Shown piece after piece: positions 36,621 through 49,274 of a stretch of 64,000 bases of DNA. This DNA comes from Medicago truncatula (lineage: Eukaryota; Streptophyta; Magnoliopsida; Fabales; Fabaceae). Numbering within the stretch: position 1 is the first letter of the stretch; each line of letters opens with the position of its first letter. Position numbers and translations under genes: made by a program. The stretch lies in contig NC_053046.1 of the NCBI RefSeq assembly GCF_003473485.1, forward strand, positions 38,277,832 through 38,341,831, given 5' to 3'. Under the pieces are notes generated by a model, which saw only the letters and a list, made by a program, of their open reading frames with translations, searched no databases and was not told where the DNA came from.

Positions 36621-39600
36621 CTATTTCATAGCTACAGATGCAGAGACAGCTGCTGCCTCAGTTATTAGGGAAATAGGTTGGCAACCCTGGAGGCAAGCGC
36701 CTATATCAAATGGAAACAACTTGGAACCGTCAAATATAAGATTAACACCAGGAAGGATTGTCTCTTTACTATCGTTTTCTTCTGCTTCAGTTTTCGTTGT
36801 ATCCGCTTGAGTTGCTTCTTTAACAGCCGTTGTGGCAACTTCATCATCTGTAGTTAACGAGTATGATCTGCATGTACCATTCAATATAATACACTTCCTG
36901 AGACTTGGGATAATTAGGAGATAAAAAATACGAGCCTTATAAAAAACAATCCTTCTGGTTTATGTTTGTCACTATAATGCTAAAAGAATTTTATGTAATG
37001 AATCTTATTGAATTAATAGAAGCTCGGCAACAAACCTAAGAATACTGCCATCAAAGCTCAACACTTCAGTTTGACTGCGCTGCCGGGTAGCAAGTTTTAA
37101 CCTCTGATGGACACTTGATGCCCCTGAAATGGGACTAGAAGGATCTAGAAGTGGATTCCACCTTCCACTGGCATGGTTCTGAAGCTTCCCGAAAGACTCC
37201 TTTGTTGGCTGTTTCTGGTAAAGAAGCTTTGCAGTGAAACCTGTTGATTGGTACTCAGCACAAATGTCATGCAACTTCTTCCTTAAGTTTTGCATCGCAT
37301 CTTGGTGTCCAACAAATGACCCAGACTGAAGCATCTCCGATGAAACTATCCTTCTACATATATTACTGCACAAGGTTGGACTAAATAGTGGCATCCCAAA
37401 TTCCAAGCTCAACGGAACCCATTCATACTTCATTTCAGAAGATAACTGACCCGTTTCTTTTCCAATAAATAATCTCAATAGCCGAATATAACCAACTGTC
37501 CACAGTTCCATCTTGTCGGCCAAATTCTCCAACAGAGAATTCAGATTTGAATTTTCCTCTTTACAAAGTCCTAACTCTTCTCCTACAGAGGCAATAGTCC
37601 CATCTGCATTCTTTACGGGTAAAGGGATATCCAAAGTAGCTGCTTTTCCAGATTTATTAAGATCGTACTTACTGAGAGGCAGTACCAACACCGCAGAATG
37701 TTTAAGAAGTGAATTTAAACAATGTAAGAGTACACTTCCCTTGACTAAATTTCCTTCAAATTTCTTTCCAAGCCCTCCTACCGTGTTACTGTCCCAAGAC
37801 CATATAAGGGCTTTCTCACAACCAGCTAATGGAGCAGGAAGAGAGCGCATACACTGTCCTTTCATCAGAACAACTGACAGAGGCCCACTAGCTGCCGTTG
37901 AATATAATACTAATTTCATCCAAGGACTCATAGAAGAATATGTGGGAGGACCAAAATGAACTGGACCTGTAGGTCTTGGAAGAATTGAGGAATGGGAAAG
38001 AGGCACTATGGACACAAGTATATCATAGTCGCGAATAAACAAACGGTTAAGTGTTGCTGGTGCAAGAGAAGCCAAGCTTTCAGACCGGAGAATGTCTACA
38101 CGATATTTCTTTTTCTTTTGCATTTCTGTTCCAACATCTGAACCTTCCACTTCTACTAGTTTATCATCGGTATGTAAATGTGTATCTGACTTATCGACAT
38201 GCTGAGCGTGATTAATGCCATCTTCCGAAGTATTAGAATGGACTCCATCATCCATACTACTAGGAATATGTTCTGATGAATCAGAAGCCTCTGCTACATT
38301 CTTCTCTGATTCAAAATTTTCTAAATCATCAGTTTTTATTACAGCTTCGTTATCAGCAGACTTTCTTGATCTGTCGGCCACAGAGGTTTCAGGCTCAGCT
38401 ATCACAGAACATGAATTATCATTGCTTGAGGTAGTGGCACCTAGTTTATCTATATCTTCCACTTCTTTTTTATCAGCAGGTAATCCACCCGAATGCAGAC
38501 ACTCTAACACACAACGCAGACTATATGCATGATTTGCAAATTCTTGTAGCTCTCCCTCAAATGTTGCACCCTCCAGGGTGCTAAGATCCTTGCAAAGATC
38601 AGCAATGCTGGCATGACCCAATTTCCCCGCTTCGTAGAGTGTAACGGCATGAGTTTTCAGGCCTGACAAAGTTCAACAAGTAGGTTGATCTTGATAAAAC
38701 ATACAAACCAATCTCAACCAAAGGACAATATTGAACCCTGATTGTTCCAAGTCAAGCAGGGTAGACTCACTTAAGGGAAGTACCTCTCCTACCAGTACCT
38801 ATTTTTCTCATTCGCAGGACATCATTGAAACATTGTTCAAGAGAAACCAAGCACTTTACCACTTCAACCAACAGAAATAGTAGATTGGTATTTTACTTTA
38901 GCATCCAGAAAGTCCAAAAAAGTGAAGTGGGAGAAAATGGAAACCTATATAGGTTTACTAGCCCAACACATAATTATTAAAGTTAAGTTTCTACCTTGAT
39001 TTTTCTTGTCAGATACTTGCATTAAATATTACAATACATGCCCTAGCTGACAGTCATACCATATCTCTTATTCCTGCTGAAATGGATTCACATGACTGAT
39101 TTTCTATGCTATCTTAGAGCACATTAACGGAAAGTCATGAGCACCCTTAATATGGATTACTCACAACTTTCTATGTCAGCACAAATTGACATAATTCTGA
39201 GAACTATACCAAATGAATTTAAGCTTCAAGAAAGGAGGAGCAAAAGATCTATACCTGGTGAAACCGATCCCATCATAAGATAGGACGTAATATTAGCGTC
39301 AACTATGAAAGCGACACGAGTAAAGGCAGAACGTGGACCATTGTTTCCTGAAGCTGAAACATCCCCTTGATGAGTGGAGTCATTGTCAATAAACATATTT
39401 TCAGAACCCTGACTAGCAACAGAAGCATCATCGTCACTGACTGTACTTCTAGGCGACATTGGTATACTTGAATCTCCAAGAATAGATTCTGGATCAATCA
39501 CTTTTGTCGCCCATCCCAAACGACACACAAAAGAAGCAGCAGACTGTAATTGTAACAATTCAGCCTGTAGGGTTGTTGCCAGCTCACGAACAGTTGCATT

Positions 39601-42600
39601 TTCATTTGAGACTACAAAAACTGCATACAACAGCCTGAAAACAAAAGGTCCGTAATTACTTGAACAATATGGAAACATAAAGTTTAAACAAAAATGATGT
39701 AAACACAGACTGAAACAGCTGTTTTACTCTTCAATAGGATCTTCATAAGACTGCTCCCTGTTGGAAACAAAACCTTCAAGCCTGGAAACTGAGCCACCAT
39801 AAATACAAATATTATTGAAATTACTTAAAGAGAAGGCTTTTGAAAATGGTGTTTTACATGCTACTATATCTACATCTTCCTTTCATTATTTTTTATCTTT
39901 AAGTATCCACTTATGATTTTGTAACCAAATAAGTCATGCTCTTTGATAAACTCAAGAGCTTATTGTCAATCCAGTTGGATCTGACCAACTGATAAGTCAT
40001 GATAAGCCATGCTCTGATAGCTGAGCCTGAAAAGTTCCATCAATTTAGATCAAAACACAACTGATTCTGTCCTACTTATTTAAATTATGAAGCTTCCAAC
40101 AAAAACTCAGGAATTATACTTTTGATAAAGAAGCTACCAAAGCAATGCCTATTAAGTTAAAATATATAGAACAAACCATAATCGGAATACACCTTTAAAC
40201 CGATCATCAGGATATAAAGGAACTTCAAAATAGATAAGCCCTCGTCTGCAAAGACCCCTTACGATATCAGGATCAAACATGACGAATGATTTTGCTTCCT
40301 CCTTACAGACTTTGTCTACAGTGGCCGTTTCCTCGTTTGATAGTTTCTATTAAAGGTGAAAATAAATAGACAACAATGTAAGAGTAAATAATTGCTAGCA
40401 TTTTGCCAAATGTTATTTCTCACGGCCAATGAGCCATAAAATTCGTAAATCCTTCGCTATTTTATAAGGGTGAAGGACATACCCCACCTTAAATTCCTCC
40501 AAGGTAAAGTTCACAAGACAAACTCCCCACCAGGGTTCAATTGGAAAATCCACAGGCTGAGTTGGCAAAAGTTCTTTTGCTATTGACTTGTTCAGTTTCC
40601 ACATTATTTTCTGCATATTCCCAAAAGAACATTGGCAGGTGAGTAAGAAAAATATAAGTTGCCAGCATACTTTGAGCATAATGATATATCCGAGATTAGT
40701 TGAGTATATTATCCAAAACCAAATCATTGTCCTGAGTAAGGGACATCAAAGTTGCTGAACTTGTAAACTCAAATTGCTGAGGATAATGATTGGAAAAGAA
40801 TAAATCACCTATTTTATCTCTAAGTAATGTCATAGAGAATATATAATACTACAAGCATTTGTCTGTCTTACAAGGATCCTAACCATAAATTATTGCTTTT
40901 CTACATCGACTTCAATGGCACGTCATTTTATACAACAATGGTTCATTGAATTTTACTTTTTACCTATTGAACAGAATCCTAGAAAGTAACATTTAAACAA
41001 GGATTGCTACAGGTAAATATGCATACAATAGCATATATGCAATTCAAGTATTAAATATACTTCTCTATGTAACCTACAGGAAAAATCTATGCTGTACCTT
41101 AGATCTGCACTTATTCATTATATCAATAAACTCATTTCTCCCAATTCCAGTAAGCCTTAAAGCGTCTGCAGCACTAAAATTTGGGATGCTGTCATAAGGT
41201 TGCTCTGCAAATAATCAAACAAACATTTACTATTCAACATACGGAGTATTATTTAGTTAAGGCAGATTAAGAAACAAGTGAAAAGGAAGGTAACTTTAGT
41301 TTAACATGAAGGTATTTCGTGGTATATGAAACAAAAGTTGGGCACAATCTTCATGCATAGAACTAATTCAATTGGAATTTTAATAAGCGAGCAGCATAGT
41401 TACCATTTTTCATTACTTCAAAAATCATATCACAGTAATATCTGAAAGGTGATACTCTCATTACACGACAAACATATTCTGCCAGATGATAAGGAAATAG
41501 CTGCAAGTGACAACAAGGACATTAAATGCAGATGTCCTACAGAAAAAGCAAAAGATGAGAGCATTGGCCAAAATCAGAAAAGACTGGATATATCTGGACT
41601 CTAGAGTTCTTAAATACTAAGTATAAAGATGAAAAAAATTCTCTCTTTTTCTTTAAATAAAATCACAAGGTAACTAGATCAAATTAGCTATTAAAAAGTG
41701 ACCTCAGTGCTAAAGAAACTAAGATATCCTCTAATTGCAACACCGTACTTTTGATTTTCGAAGCATAATATAAAATTCAATCCTCTCCACAAAATTCTAT
41801 CATTGCTTTCTGATAACTTAAGAGCAAAGGCATTTAAAGATTTGTAACAATGTTTGATATATATAAGTTCAAATTTCAGGAGTCAAACAGAGTACCGGAG
41901 AATAAAGCACATACAGCTAGATTCTTCCGCAAGTAGCGCATCATATTTTCATAATACTCGCTTTCTTTACAAAATGTATGAGCAAAACAACTATTCCATT
42001 GAAGTCTCTTCTTTATGCAGTATTCAATTATCCTGGATAAAATACCCATGGTCAGCAATAGAAGTATTAAATTATGAATTTACCCAAAAAAAAAAGACAT
42101 GTCATTCAAGAAATTGACACATGATCCTTGAAATGAATGAAGTGTATCACCTTATGGAAACCTCATTAAAAGAAGGGAAAAAAACTCACAAATGAGAATC
42201 ATCTAAAATCAAAACCTACTGTTTATTATATGGATTTTCTGGCTAAATGCGCTACAGCCTTTGAAACCAAAAACCTTCCTCGTTCCTGTGCAAATTTAAT
42301 CTATTATGCCATTGAAATGTATGCTTCGCTCTAAACAACTATCAAACACATTAAAAACTCAAGTTTTAAACTGTTTCTATAAGCCATCCTCTCAAACCTA
42401 CTGAAATAGGTTAAAATAGCTTAAGAACATGTCTCTCTCAAACACTTACACAGGTGTTTGTACCAGAAGATAAGCTCAAATAAACTGCAAATAAGCTCTT
42501 TCCAGTTAAGCAGAGCTTATTTAAGCTTTCTTAATGATAAAGTATTTATGAGCACTGTTGAATTACTTAGTGATTATTGTGTACTTCGTGTATGTTTGGT

Positions 42601-43095
42601 TCCATTTGTAGAGGAGCCAAAATTGATTCTAGAGGTGTAGCATTATTTTTGTCATGTTTAGTTGCTCTTGACTATAATTGATTTTGACTCCAGAAATGAT
42701 TCTAACTTAAACCTATAAATTGAAGCTTTTGATCTAGAATTGATCTTTACACTTAAATTTATTCTTTTACTCACTTTTATATGAATGTATGTAAATATAA
42801 ATCACTTTACTTACTTGCAACTCACTTTTAGACTCGGAATCCACTATACAAAATCAATTTTTGTTACCATAGAAGCAAACACACACGTAATTAAATCAGA
42901 TTAGTTCTTATTTATAATTAGCAAATATTAACCATAAGAGGTAATGAAGGAAATCAGTATTTGTTACCTTGCCATCCATTCTTCCTTTGAATGAACCGTT
43001 TGATGAAGTCGTCTAGGAAGATTTTCCCATTGGCATTCCTCCTTAATCGCTTTTTCCAACAACTGTTCTTCAACCGTCGCTGGAGCACGCTGCAT
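36621..43095 (-). CDS. FAM91: FAM91 homologue (FAM91A1-like trafficking protein)
   Basis: Ten coding exons: 43095-42968, 42032-41915, 41500-41404, 41204-41098, 40610-40488, 40346-40193, 39788-39728, 39634-39255, 38662-37036 and 36867-36621. All junctions keep phase and the product is 1013 residues. It starts [17 protein letters not shown] and carries a FAM91 N-terminal domain with blocks such as [36 protein letters not shown] and [17 protein letters not shown], to about residue 310. After [20 protein letters not shown] comes the C-terminal domain, split by an acidic, Ser-rich, poorly conserved insert at about 456-572. The C-terminus ends [10 protein letters not shown]...SASVAMK. From memory it aligns along its whole length with Arabidopsis At1g35220. 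Animal FAM91A1 works with WDR11 and TBC1D23 in tethering endosome-derived vesicles at the Golgi; the plant role is inferred only. Confidence 0.95.
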
Positions 43096-43944
43096 TTTCC
43101 ACCACTCATTCAACAACACCACAGTACCTACAAAAAAAAAAAAAAACGAAATTCATCTGTGATTAATCTAAGTTGGATTGATTAATGAGATAATTGTTGA
43201 TTACGCACAGAGATACAACAATTATTATATAATGTAACTGATTATTGTAACTAACTATTACATCTTATAACATATTAGAACCTTGGAATTCAAGATACAA
43301 TCCGCGATGGCCCAATCTGGAAACGGTAAACAGAAATGAAGGATTGAATTGAAGTGATTGGATTTCACGTGAATTGATTGATGGTATACGTGATTAGCGT
43401 TGAGACTGAAGCAATGGTGTGAGTGGGAATGTGGATGAGAGAAATGGCGAGAGTGTTGGATTAAGCTTCATCATGGTTTGGAAATTGTAATGGAAAGTTA
43501 ACAAACACATACAGAGAATTCGTTTGTTCTTCTTTTCTTTATTTGCATGAGAGCGATCGATCTCAACAAAAAGATGATCCTAGTTGCATGGCATTTGCCT
43601 CAATTCATTGTAATAAAAATTATGTTTATGTTTATACTAGACATACAAAATAGGAACATGGTCCAGATTTCCTTAATTATAAAACCATTTTTAAAAAAAG
43701 TCATGTCCCTAAATATAAGACTATCGACGAATTTCTACATGCATTTATTACTTTTTTCCAATTATATCCGTGTGGTTAGTATTCGGTAATTACCTAATAA
43801 ATTTAGTATTAGTAACACATTTTTCAGACAAATTTATTTCTCTAACATAAGATTCAAAAGGGTGGGATTTAAAAGGGTGAGAAACAAAGGATTTTTCAAC
43901 ATAAGATTTTAGAGGGCAATTTCAAGCAGCTACAATGAAGCACA

Positions 43945-46064
43945 ATTTATATGTGAGACAAGATGGCAAATGATGTTAGAAAGCATAAAAAAAGACGTTG
44001 GGAGATTCAGGACGCTTTAGACCTATGAGTAAAAAAATCTTGTGGTGGAATGAAAGTGTTTAAAGTAAAGTGAGAATCAAAAGAGAATGTTTTAAGGACT
44101 GATCAAGGTGTAAAAAGGCTTAAACTTGGAAAAATTACAAGATGACTAAGAAAGACTAAGACGGCAGTGAGTGGGGCAAGAGCACAAGCTTTTGAAGGAT
44201 TATACTTATACCAATTCTTATGCACCAAGAAGGGAGAAAATCTATATGTAAGCTTGCTACGGGAAAGGAAAGAAAGACAAGAGATTTGGATAAGTGGAGT
44301 GCAATAGAGATGAAGAGAGTCAAATTTTGGTCCAGGAAAGGGATATAAAAGATGAATGGAAGAAGTATTTCCACAAACTATTTAATGAAGGATATGAGAT
44401 CTTACCGAACTCAAACAGACTAGACACAAGAGAGGAGGATTGAAACTATAACAATTATCATCGGATTTAAGAACATGGGGTAAATATTTTTTTTTGAAAA
44501 GGATGAGTAACGGTAAGGCAACTGTGTCTGATAACATTCCTATTAAACCGTGGAAAATTTTGGAGACAAAGGTATTTTGTGGCTCACCAAACTTTTTAAC
44601 AAAATTATGAAGTCAACGCGATTGTGGGATGAGTGGAGAAAAAAAATACTTTGATTATAATATACAAGAACGAAAGGATATACAAAACTGTGCAAATTAC
44701 AGGGAGTTAAACTTATGATTCATACCATGAAGTTATGGAAAAAAAAGTGATTGAATGAAGACTAAGAAAAGAGACTCAAGTTATTGTTAATCAAATTGGT
44801 TTTATGCTTGAGATGTCGACCATAGAAGTGATCTACTTACTACAACGTATGAGGAGCGATAACGAATGGATAAAAAAGATGTGCACTTAGTTTTCATTGA
44901 TTTGGAGAAACTGTATGATAGAGTTCCTAAAGAGATTTTGTGTAAAGTCCTAGAGAAGAATTTTTTTAGGATTGCTTGTATTCAAGCTATCAAAGATATG
45001 TATGAAGGGGTTAACCTAGTGTAAGGACGCAAAATGGACCATCAATAGTTTTCTCATAACAATAAGATTACACCAAGAATCAATCATAAGCCCTTATCTT
45101 CTTACTTTAGTTTTGGATGTATTTATAGAATACATTCAATAGCTAGTATCGAGACATATGCTTTTTGTAGATGAGGTAGTCCTGTTTTGAGAGTCAAGGG
45201 ACGAATTGAACGAGATGTTGGAGAATTGGAGACAAGTCTTAGAAGCGTAAGATTTTCATCTGAGCAGAAGCAAGATAGAGTATATGGAATGTAATTTCAG
45301 CAAAAATGTGAAGTATTTCTACCTTAGAGGTGAAAGTTGGAGATCAAATCATACAACAAGTTACATTGTTTAAATAGCTTGAGTCCATATTGCAAAAGAA
45401 CGAATCAATAGAAGCCGATGTAAATCGTCAAATCCAAGCTCGATGGTTGCAATGAAGAAGTGCCGTGAGTGTTTTATGTGAAATGAAAGTACCACTCAAG
45501 TTAAAGGAGAAATTTCATTGGACAAGTGTAAGACCGACAATGTTATATGAATAGAGTGTTGGACGGTGAAGACCCAACACGAGAATACAATCAGTGTATC
45601 GGAGACCAGGATGTTGCGTTTGGTGTGTTGAAAGACTAGATGAAATCATATTAGAAATGAAAAAATTAAAGAGAGTCGGGGTAGCACCTATAGTTGAAAA
45701 GATGATGGAAAATAGGCTTAAGTCATTTGAGTTTGTTGAGAGAAGACCTATATATTATGTAGTAAGGAGAGTAGAGCACATAAAATATAGTCAGAATCCT
45801 AGATGCAAATGAGGTTAGAAAAACTATTTAGAGAAACGATTAGGAAATACTTAAAGATCAACGAGTTGGACCAAATTCGTCACCCACTTCTTTGTATGGG
45901 AGTTCCCATGTAATTATTATAGTTGTAGCTCTTTTGTGCCTCTTTGCTAGGCGCAAAATGTGACATTGTACATTGTTAAGTGTTTCACTTTCAGCACGCC
46001 TTGTGCAGAGTGAATCACTTTTGGTTTAATATTATATTCCATTTTGATTTGTTAAAAAAAAAAA
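43945..46064 (+). pseudogene. Decayed LINE (non-LTR) reverse transcriptase relic
   Basis: Frames broken by stops and indels still show plant LINE blocks in order. They include WWNESV near 44045 and KGRERKTRDLD near 44265. RMSNGKATVSDNIPI lies near 44500; LVFIDLEKLYDRVPKE, near 44885, is the fingers/palm motif. A degenerate FVDE stands near 45167 where the catalytic FADD belongs. A C-terminal VGVAPIVEKMMENRLKSFE lies near 45680. After the coding remains comes a non-coding tail with a poly(A) run at 46052-46064, the usual LINE 3' end. Many stops make it inactive. Confidence 0.85.
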
Positions 46065-46384
46065 AACAAAGAGTTGGACCAAATTAAGTATAGTTTATGA
46101 TAGAATATAATGACGTAATTTGGTCCATATACTCGACCATATTTAGTGAGATAAGACTTGATTGTTGTTGATAATGTTTCTCATAATGGTTAGAATTTAG
46201 AATCGTCATACCAGTTACTGTTTTTAATTTACGTGACAATTCAAAATGTTTTGTTCGGAGTTCAAATATATCAATTATTTAATAAATTTGAAAAAATAAA
46301 AGTTGTTTATAAATATTATCGGAGGGAGTATATATTTATAAATATATAGAAAACAAACTTTAAAATATTAATAATATCATTTTT

Positions 46385-46462
46385 TTGTAGTGTCTAAAAT
46401 TCGAACCCCAAACTCTACATATATTATCCATTATCTCTGATAACCAAGCTCACAAGAACATT
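46385..46462 (-). repeat. tRNA-like SINE-type repeat
   Basis: On the minus strand GTGAGCTTGGTTATCAGAG is A-box-like and GGGGTTCGAATTTTAGAC is B-box-like, in the same arrangement as the repeat at 25186-25312 but opposite orientation. Confidence 0.45.
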
Positions 46463-46702
46463 GATAATATCATTGAGTGAATTATTTACTCTTTTTTTTT
46501 TTTTTTTTTTTGATAAAAACATTTGTCTAATTTTTTATCGACATATCGTGCTTCGCGTGGTAATATTTTTTTTTAAGAGTACAGACGGCAGTCAAATCAG
46601 CTCAGCACCGTTGTCCGTCGATATGTACCAAAAAATATATATTTATATTTAAATAATAACCATACGTTGCACGCGTTAATATTATTGTATACTCTATTGA
46701 TT

Positions 46703-46713
46703 ATTTATATACG
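46703..46713 (+). promoter_or_regulatory. Possible TATA box of the ML-domain gene
   Basis: ATTTATATACG lies about 50 bp before the ATG at 46758. This is a motif match only. Confidence 0.3.
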
Positions 46714-46757
46714 CTAAAGTAGCATTTTAGAGAGACTGTAGAAGACTAACACAAACC

Positions 46758-49274
46758 ATGGCAGTTCACTCTACTTCAAAGCTGAACCTCACTTTATGTT
46801 TATCATCAATCCTTTTGTTACTTTCTTTTTCTCATGCACAAGCTGAATCTCACTCTCTTAAATACTGTGGTAATTAACTAAACTACCTTTACTTTACTCT
46901 TTCTTTAATATCATGATGATTTTGTTTTAACATTCATTCATTATTGCTGTCTTATATATATCCAATGTTTATGAGCTTCCTAAATATGAGGTTAATTGTA
47001 TATACAATACAATTACAACCGAAGACTATGGGTCAAAGGTTGTTGTTAATCTTTGATGGCTGACTTAATTAGAAAGTGGAATGGGGTTTCTGTTTAATTT
47101 TTTGTTTTAAATAAATTTATTTATTTTTACCCTTTCTTTCTCTTATAATGGTCTGTTTGTTTGTTTGTTTGTTTTGTTTTGAAAACTCGATATCTGACCC
47201 AAAGACCGACTAATCAGTTGATGTTGCACTTACATTATGAAACTCTAAAATGCTTTGTTTTTAAAGTAAAATGGATTTTCCCATTTGGTGCTTTGGTAAT
47301 ATTGATGTGTGAGCTTTGGTGGTTACACTAACTACTAGCTAACTTTCGAATCTTTGATTTTGATCTCATTTTTTTCCTATGTTTGTAAAACTATTTGTCT
47401 ATTGATATCGATCTCAATGTTATTTACTATGTTTGTTAACATATTTGTCTATGCAGAAAAGAGTCCAACTATTGATTTTGTTTTTAAGATAGATCAATTC
47501 GTATATCCAATGTTTTTCAGCTTCCTATATGATCAGGTTAATTTTAACTTGCAATTAGGGAGATACAATAGTAATAGATCCGAAACATAAAACTAGGGGT
47601 CAAAGGGTGTTCGGTGAATTTGAACTAGAATCATTTAAATCTTTGTTGGCTTAATAAGAAGTGGAGGAGTTAACTGAACTAAAATGGAATGCAGTTTCTG
47701 TGTGATTTTTAATGTAAATTTATTTATTTGATTATTTATAGGTTTTTTTTTTTTGTAAATATGCTACTGTGCTGTAAGTAATGAGTCATACATTGCAGAG
47801 CCTCACCTGATAAGTGGGATTTACAGGTCTAGAACATGTTTTCATCCAACGAACTGGTTTTTTAGGATAAACTCTCCTTTTGGGTTGATGCGGCTTTTAA
47901 TTACAGGCCAACTTCACTGAAAGATACCCATGAAAGGTTCTAACTAGTGTAGCGTTTGGATATAGAACTTTAGACTTATAGTGAAGTGTTGTGGAGTGAT
48001 TTCATTGAGACGTTTAAACCTAGGAGATTTTTCTGTTTGGACAGTCTTTCGAGATGCGTTCCACCTTTGAACCTATGCTTTAACTATGAAGTATTTTAGT
48101 AAATTTCCGACTTTCATTATCAAACTCTAAAATACTGAGTTCTTAAAGTAAAATTTTAAGCTACATATGGACCTCAGAACGTGTGAAATGTAATGTGCGA
48201 GCTTTGGTGTTGGTACCAACAGCTAGCTAACTTTGATAACATTTTTCTTAGTTATATTTTTTGAACTATTTATCTATTGATTTGAGTTTTGTCCTATGCA
48301 GAAAAGGGTGCAAACTATGCAGTGCAGATCAGCAATGTAGAAATATTACCTAACCCTGTGGTCAGGGGAGAGCCATTCACCTTCAAAATCAAAGCTTATA
48401 CTGGTCATACTTCTTTCCCTCCTTGAATTCTTTTCATGAACCAAAAAATGGCCATGTAACCTTTTGCTGTCGGATACTTTTGGAAGGAGGGTTGGTATTT
48501 GTACACCATCATCAGTACTTAATTGATATGGTATGTTTCTTTGATGCAGGTGAACCAATTCTTAGTGGTGATTTAATATATGAAATTTCATTTGCTGGGA
48601 TAGAAGGACAACCTGCTATATTTCACCATGCTCTCAGTGAGGAAACACCACTTCCCGTTGCTCCAGGCCACTTTTTGCTCACTCACACCGAATTATTGCC
48701 TCCCGTCACTCCACCGGTAAGTTTCTCTTTTAGGTTCTAGCTTTAAATAAGGCAAGACGTATTGTGAAATTGATGTTCGTAACTAGAAAGTACTGATAAT
48801 GACGATGGTATTCTGTTATCCGTGATCAAGAGAAATTGATTTTTCATCTTCATCCCCTGCTTGTACTGGCTTTATCTATACATGTAAGCTGTTGCAGCAA
48901 AGATTTTGTGGAATCACTTTTGTTGTCTTTATCTTCATTTAAAATTTTAGTTTTAGAAGGTTCTATCTGTAATTCTGTAAGAGTACTTCTTTACTAGATC
49001 AACGTTATTCTAACTTACTCAAACACCTTGGATTCTTAAGGGTAGTTTTGTTTTGGTCTTCAAGAATTTCCGATGTTATAGCATTACTGTCTTTCTCTAA
49101 CATTTAATTAAGATAACTTGTTGAGTTCGTTTCCTAATATCTGTTATAATTGTGCTTCTTTTGCAGGGTACCTATAATGTGAAGCTGACATTTAAGGATC
49201 AGAACGACAAGCAGTTAACTTGTGTTGTCTTTCCCTTCACCATCGGTGCTAAATCTTCGGTATCTGCTATTTAG
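46758..49274 (+). CDS. Secreted ML-domain (MD-2/NPC2-like) lipid-recognition protein
   Basis: Exons are 46758-46869, 48302-48403, 48550-48716 and 49167-49274; phases 1, 1 and 0 agree, giving 162 residues. An N-terminal hydrophobic signal peptide (SSILLLLSF) probably ends near Ala27-Ala29 (HAQA). The ML domain follows: YCEKGANYAVQISNVEILPN, then NPVVRGEPFTFKIKA, LPPVTPPGTYNVKL, and a terminal FTIGAKSS. Plant members bind sterols or phospholipids and are secreted or vacuolar; some act in salt or root gravity responses. Cys37 and Cys146, the outer pair, are kept. The inner pair usual in this family (form DLCEESSCPV) is missing: the stretch reads HALSEETPLPV. The long intron 1 (46870-48301) contains an internal duplication. 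Confidence 0.92.
46950..48300. repeat. Internal duplication in ML gene intron 1, with decoy exon start
   Basis: Segments starting near 46958 and near 47500 share TATATCCAATGTTT, AGCTTCCTA and GGTCAAAGG in order. Text before the true exon 2 (TCTATTGATTT...CTATGCAG at 48270-48301) also matches text near 47400-47457, which ends TCTATGCAGAAAAGAGTCCAA. So an old copy of the exon 2 acceptor and about its first 15 bases stands at 47457. The rest of that copy is not recognisable as exon. Confidence 0.65.

Noticed and set aside
37513-38532. Two plus-strand open frames (148 and 105 codons)
   Set aside because: They are shadows of the large FAM91 exon 9 on the minus strand.
45594-45812. Open frame of 72 codons as a separate gene
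   Set aside because: It encodes the C-terminal remnant of the LINE polyprotein (VGVAPIVEKMMENR), so it belongs to that relic.
47354-47590. Open frame of 78 codons in the ML gene intron
   Set aside because: It lies in the duplicated intron text, lacks ML-domain similarity and starts in AT-rich sequence.
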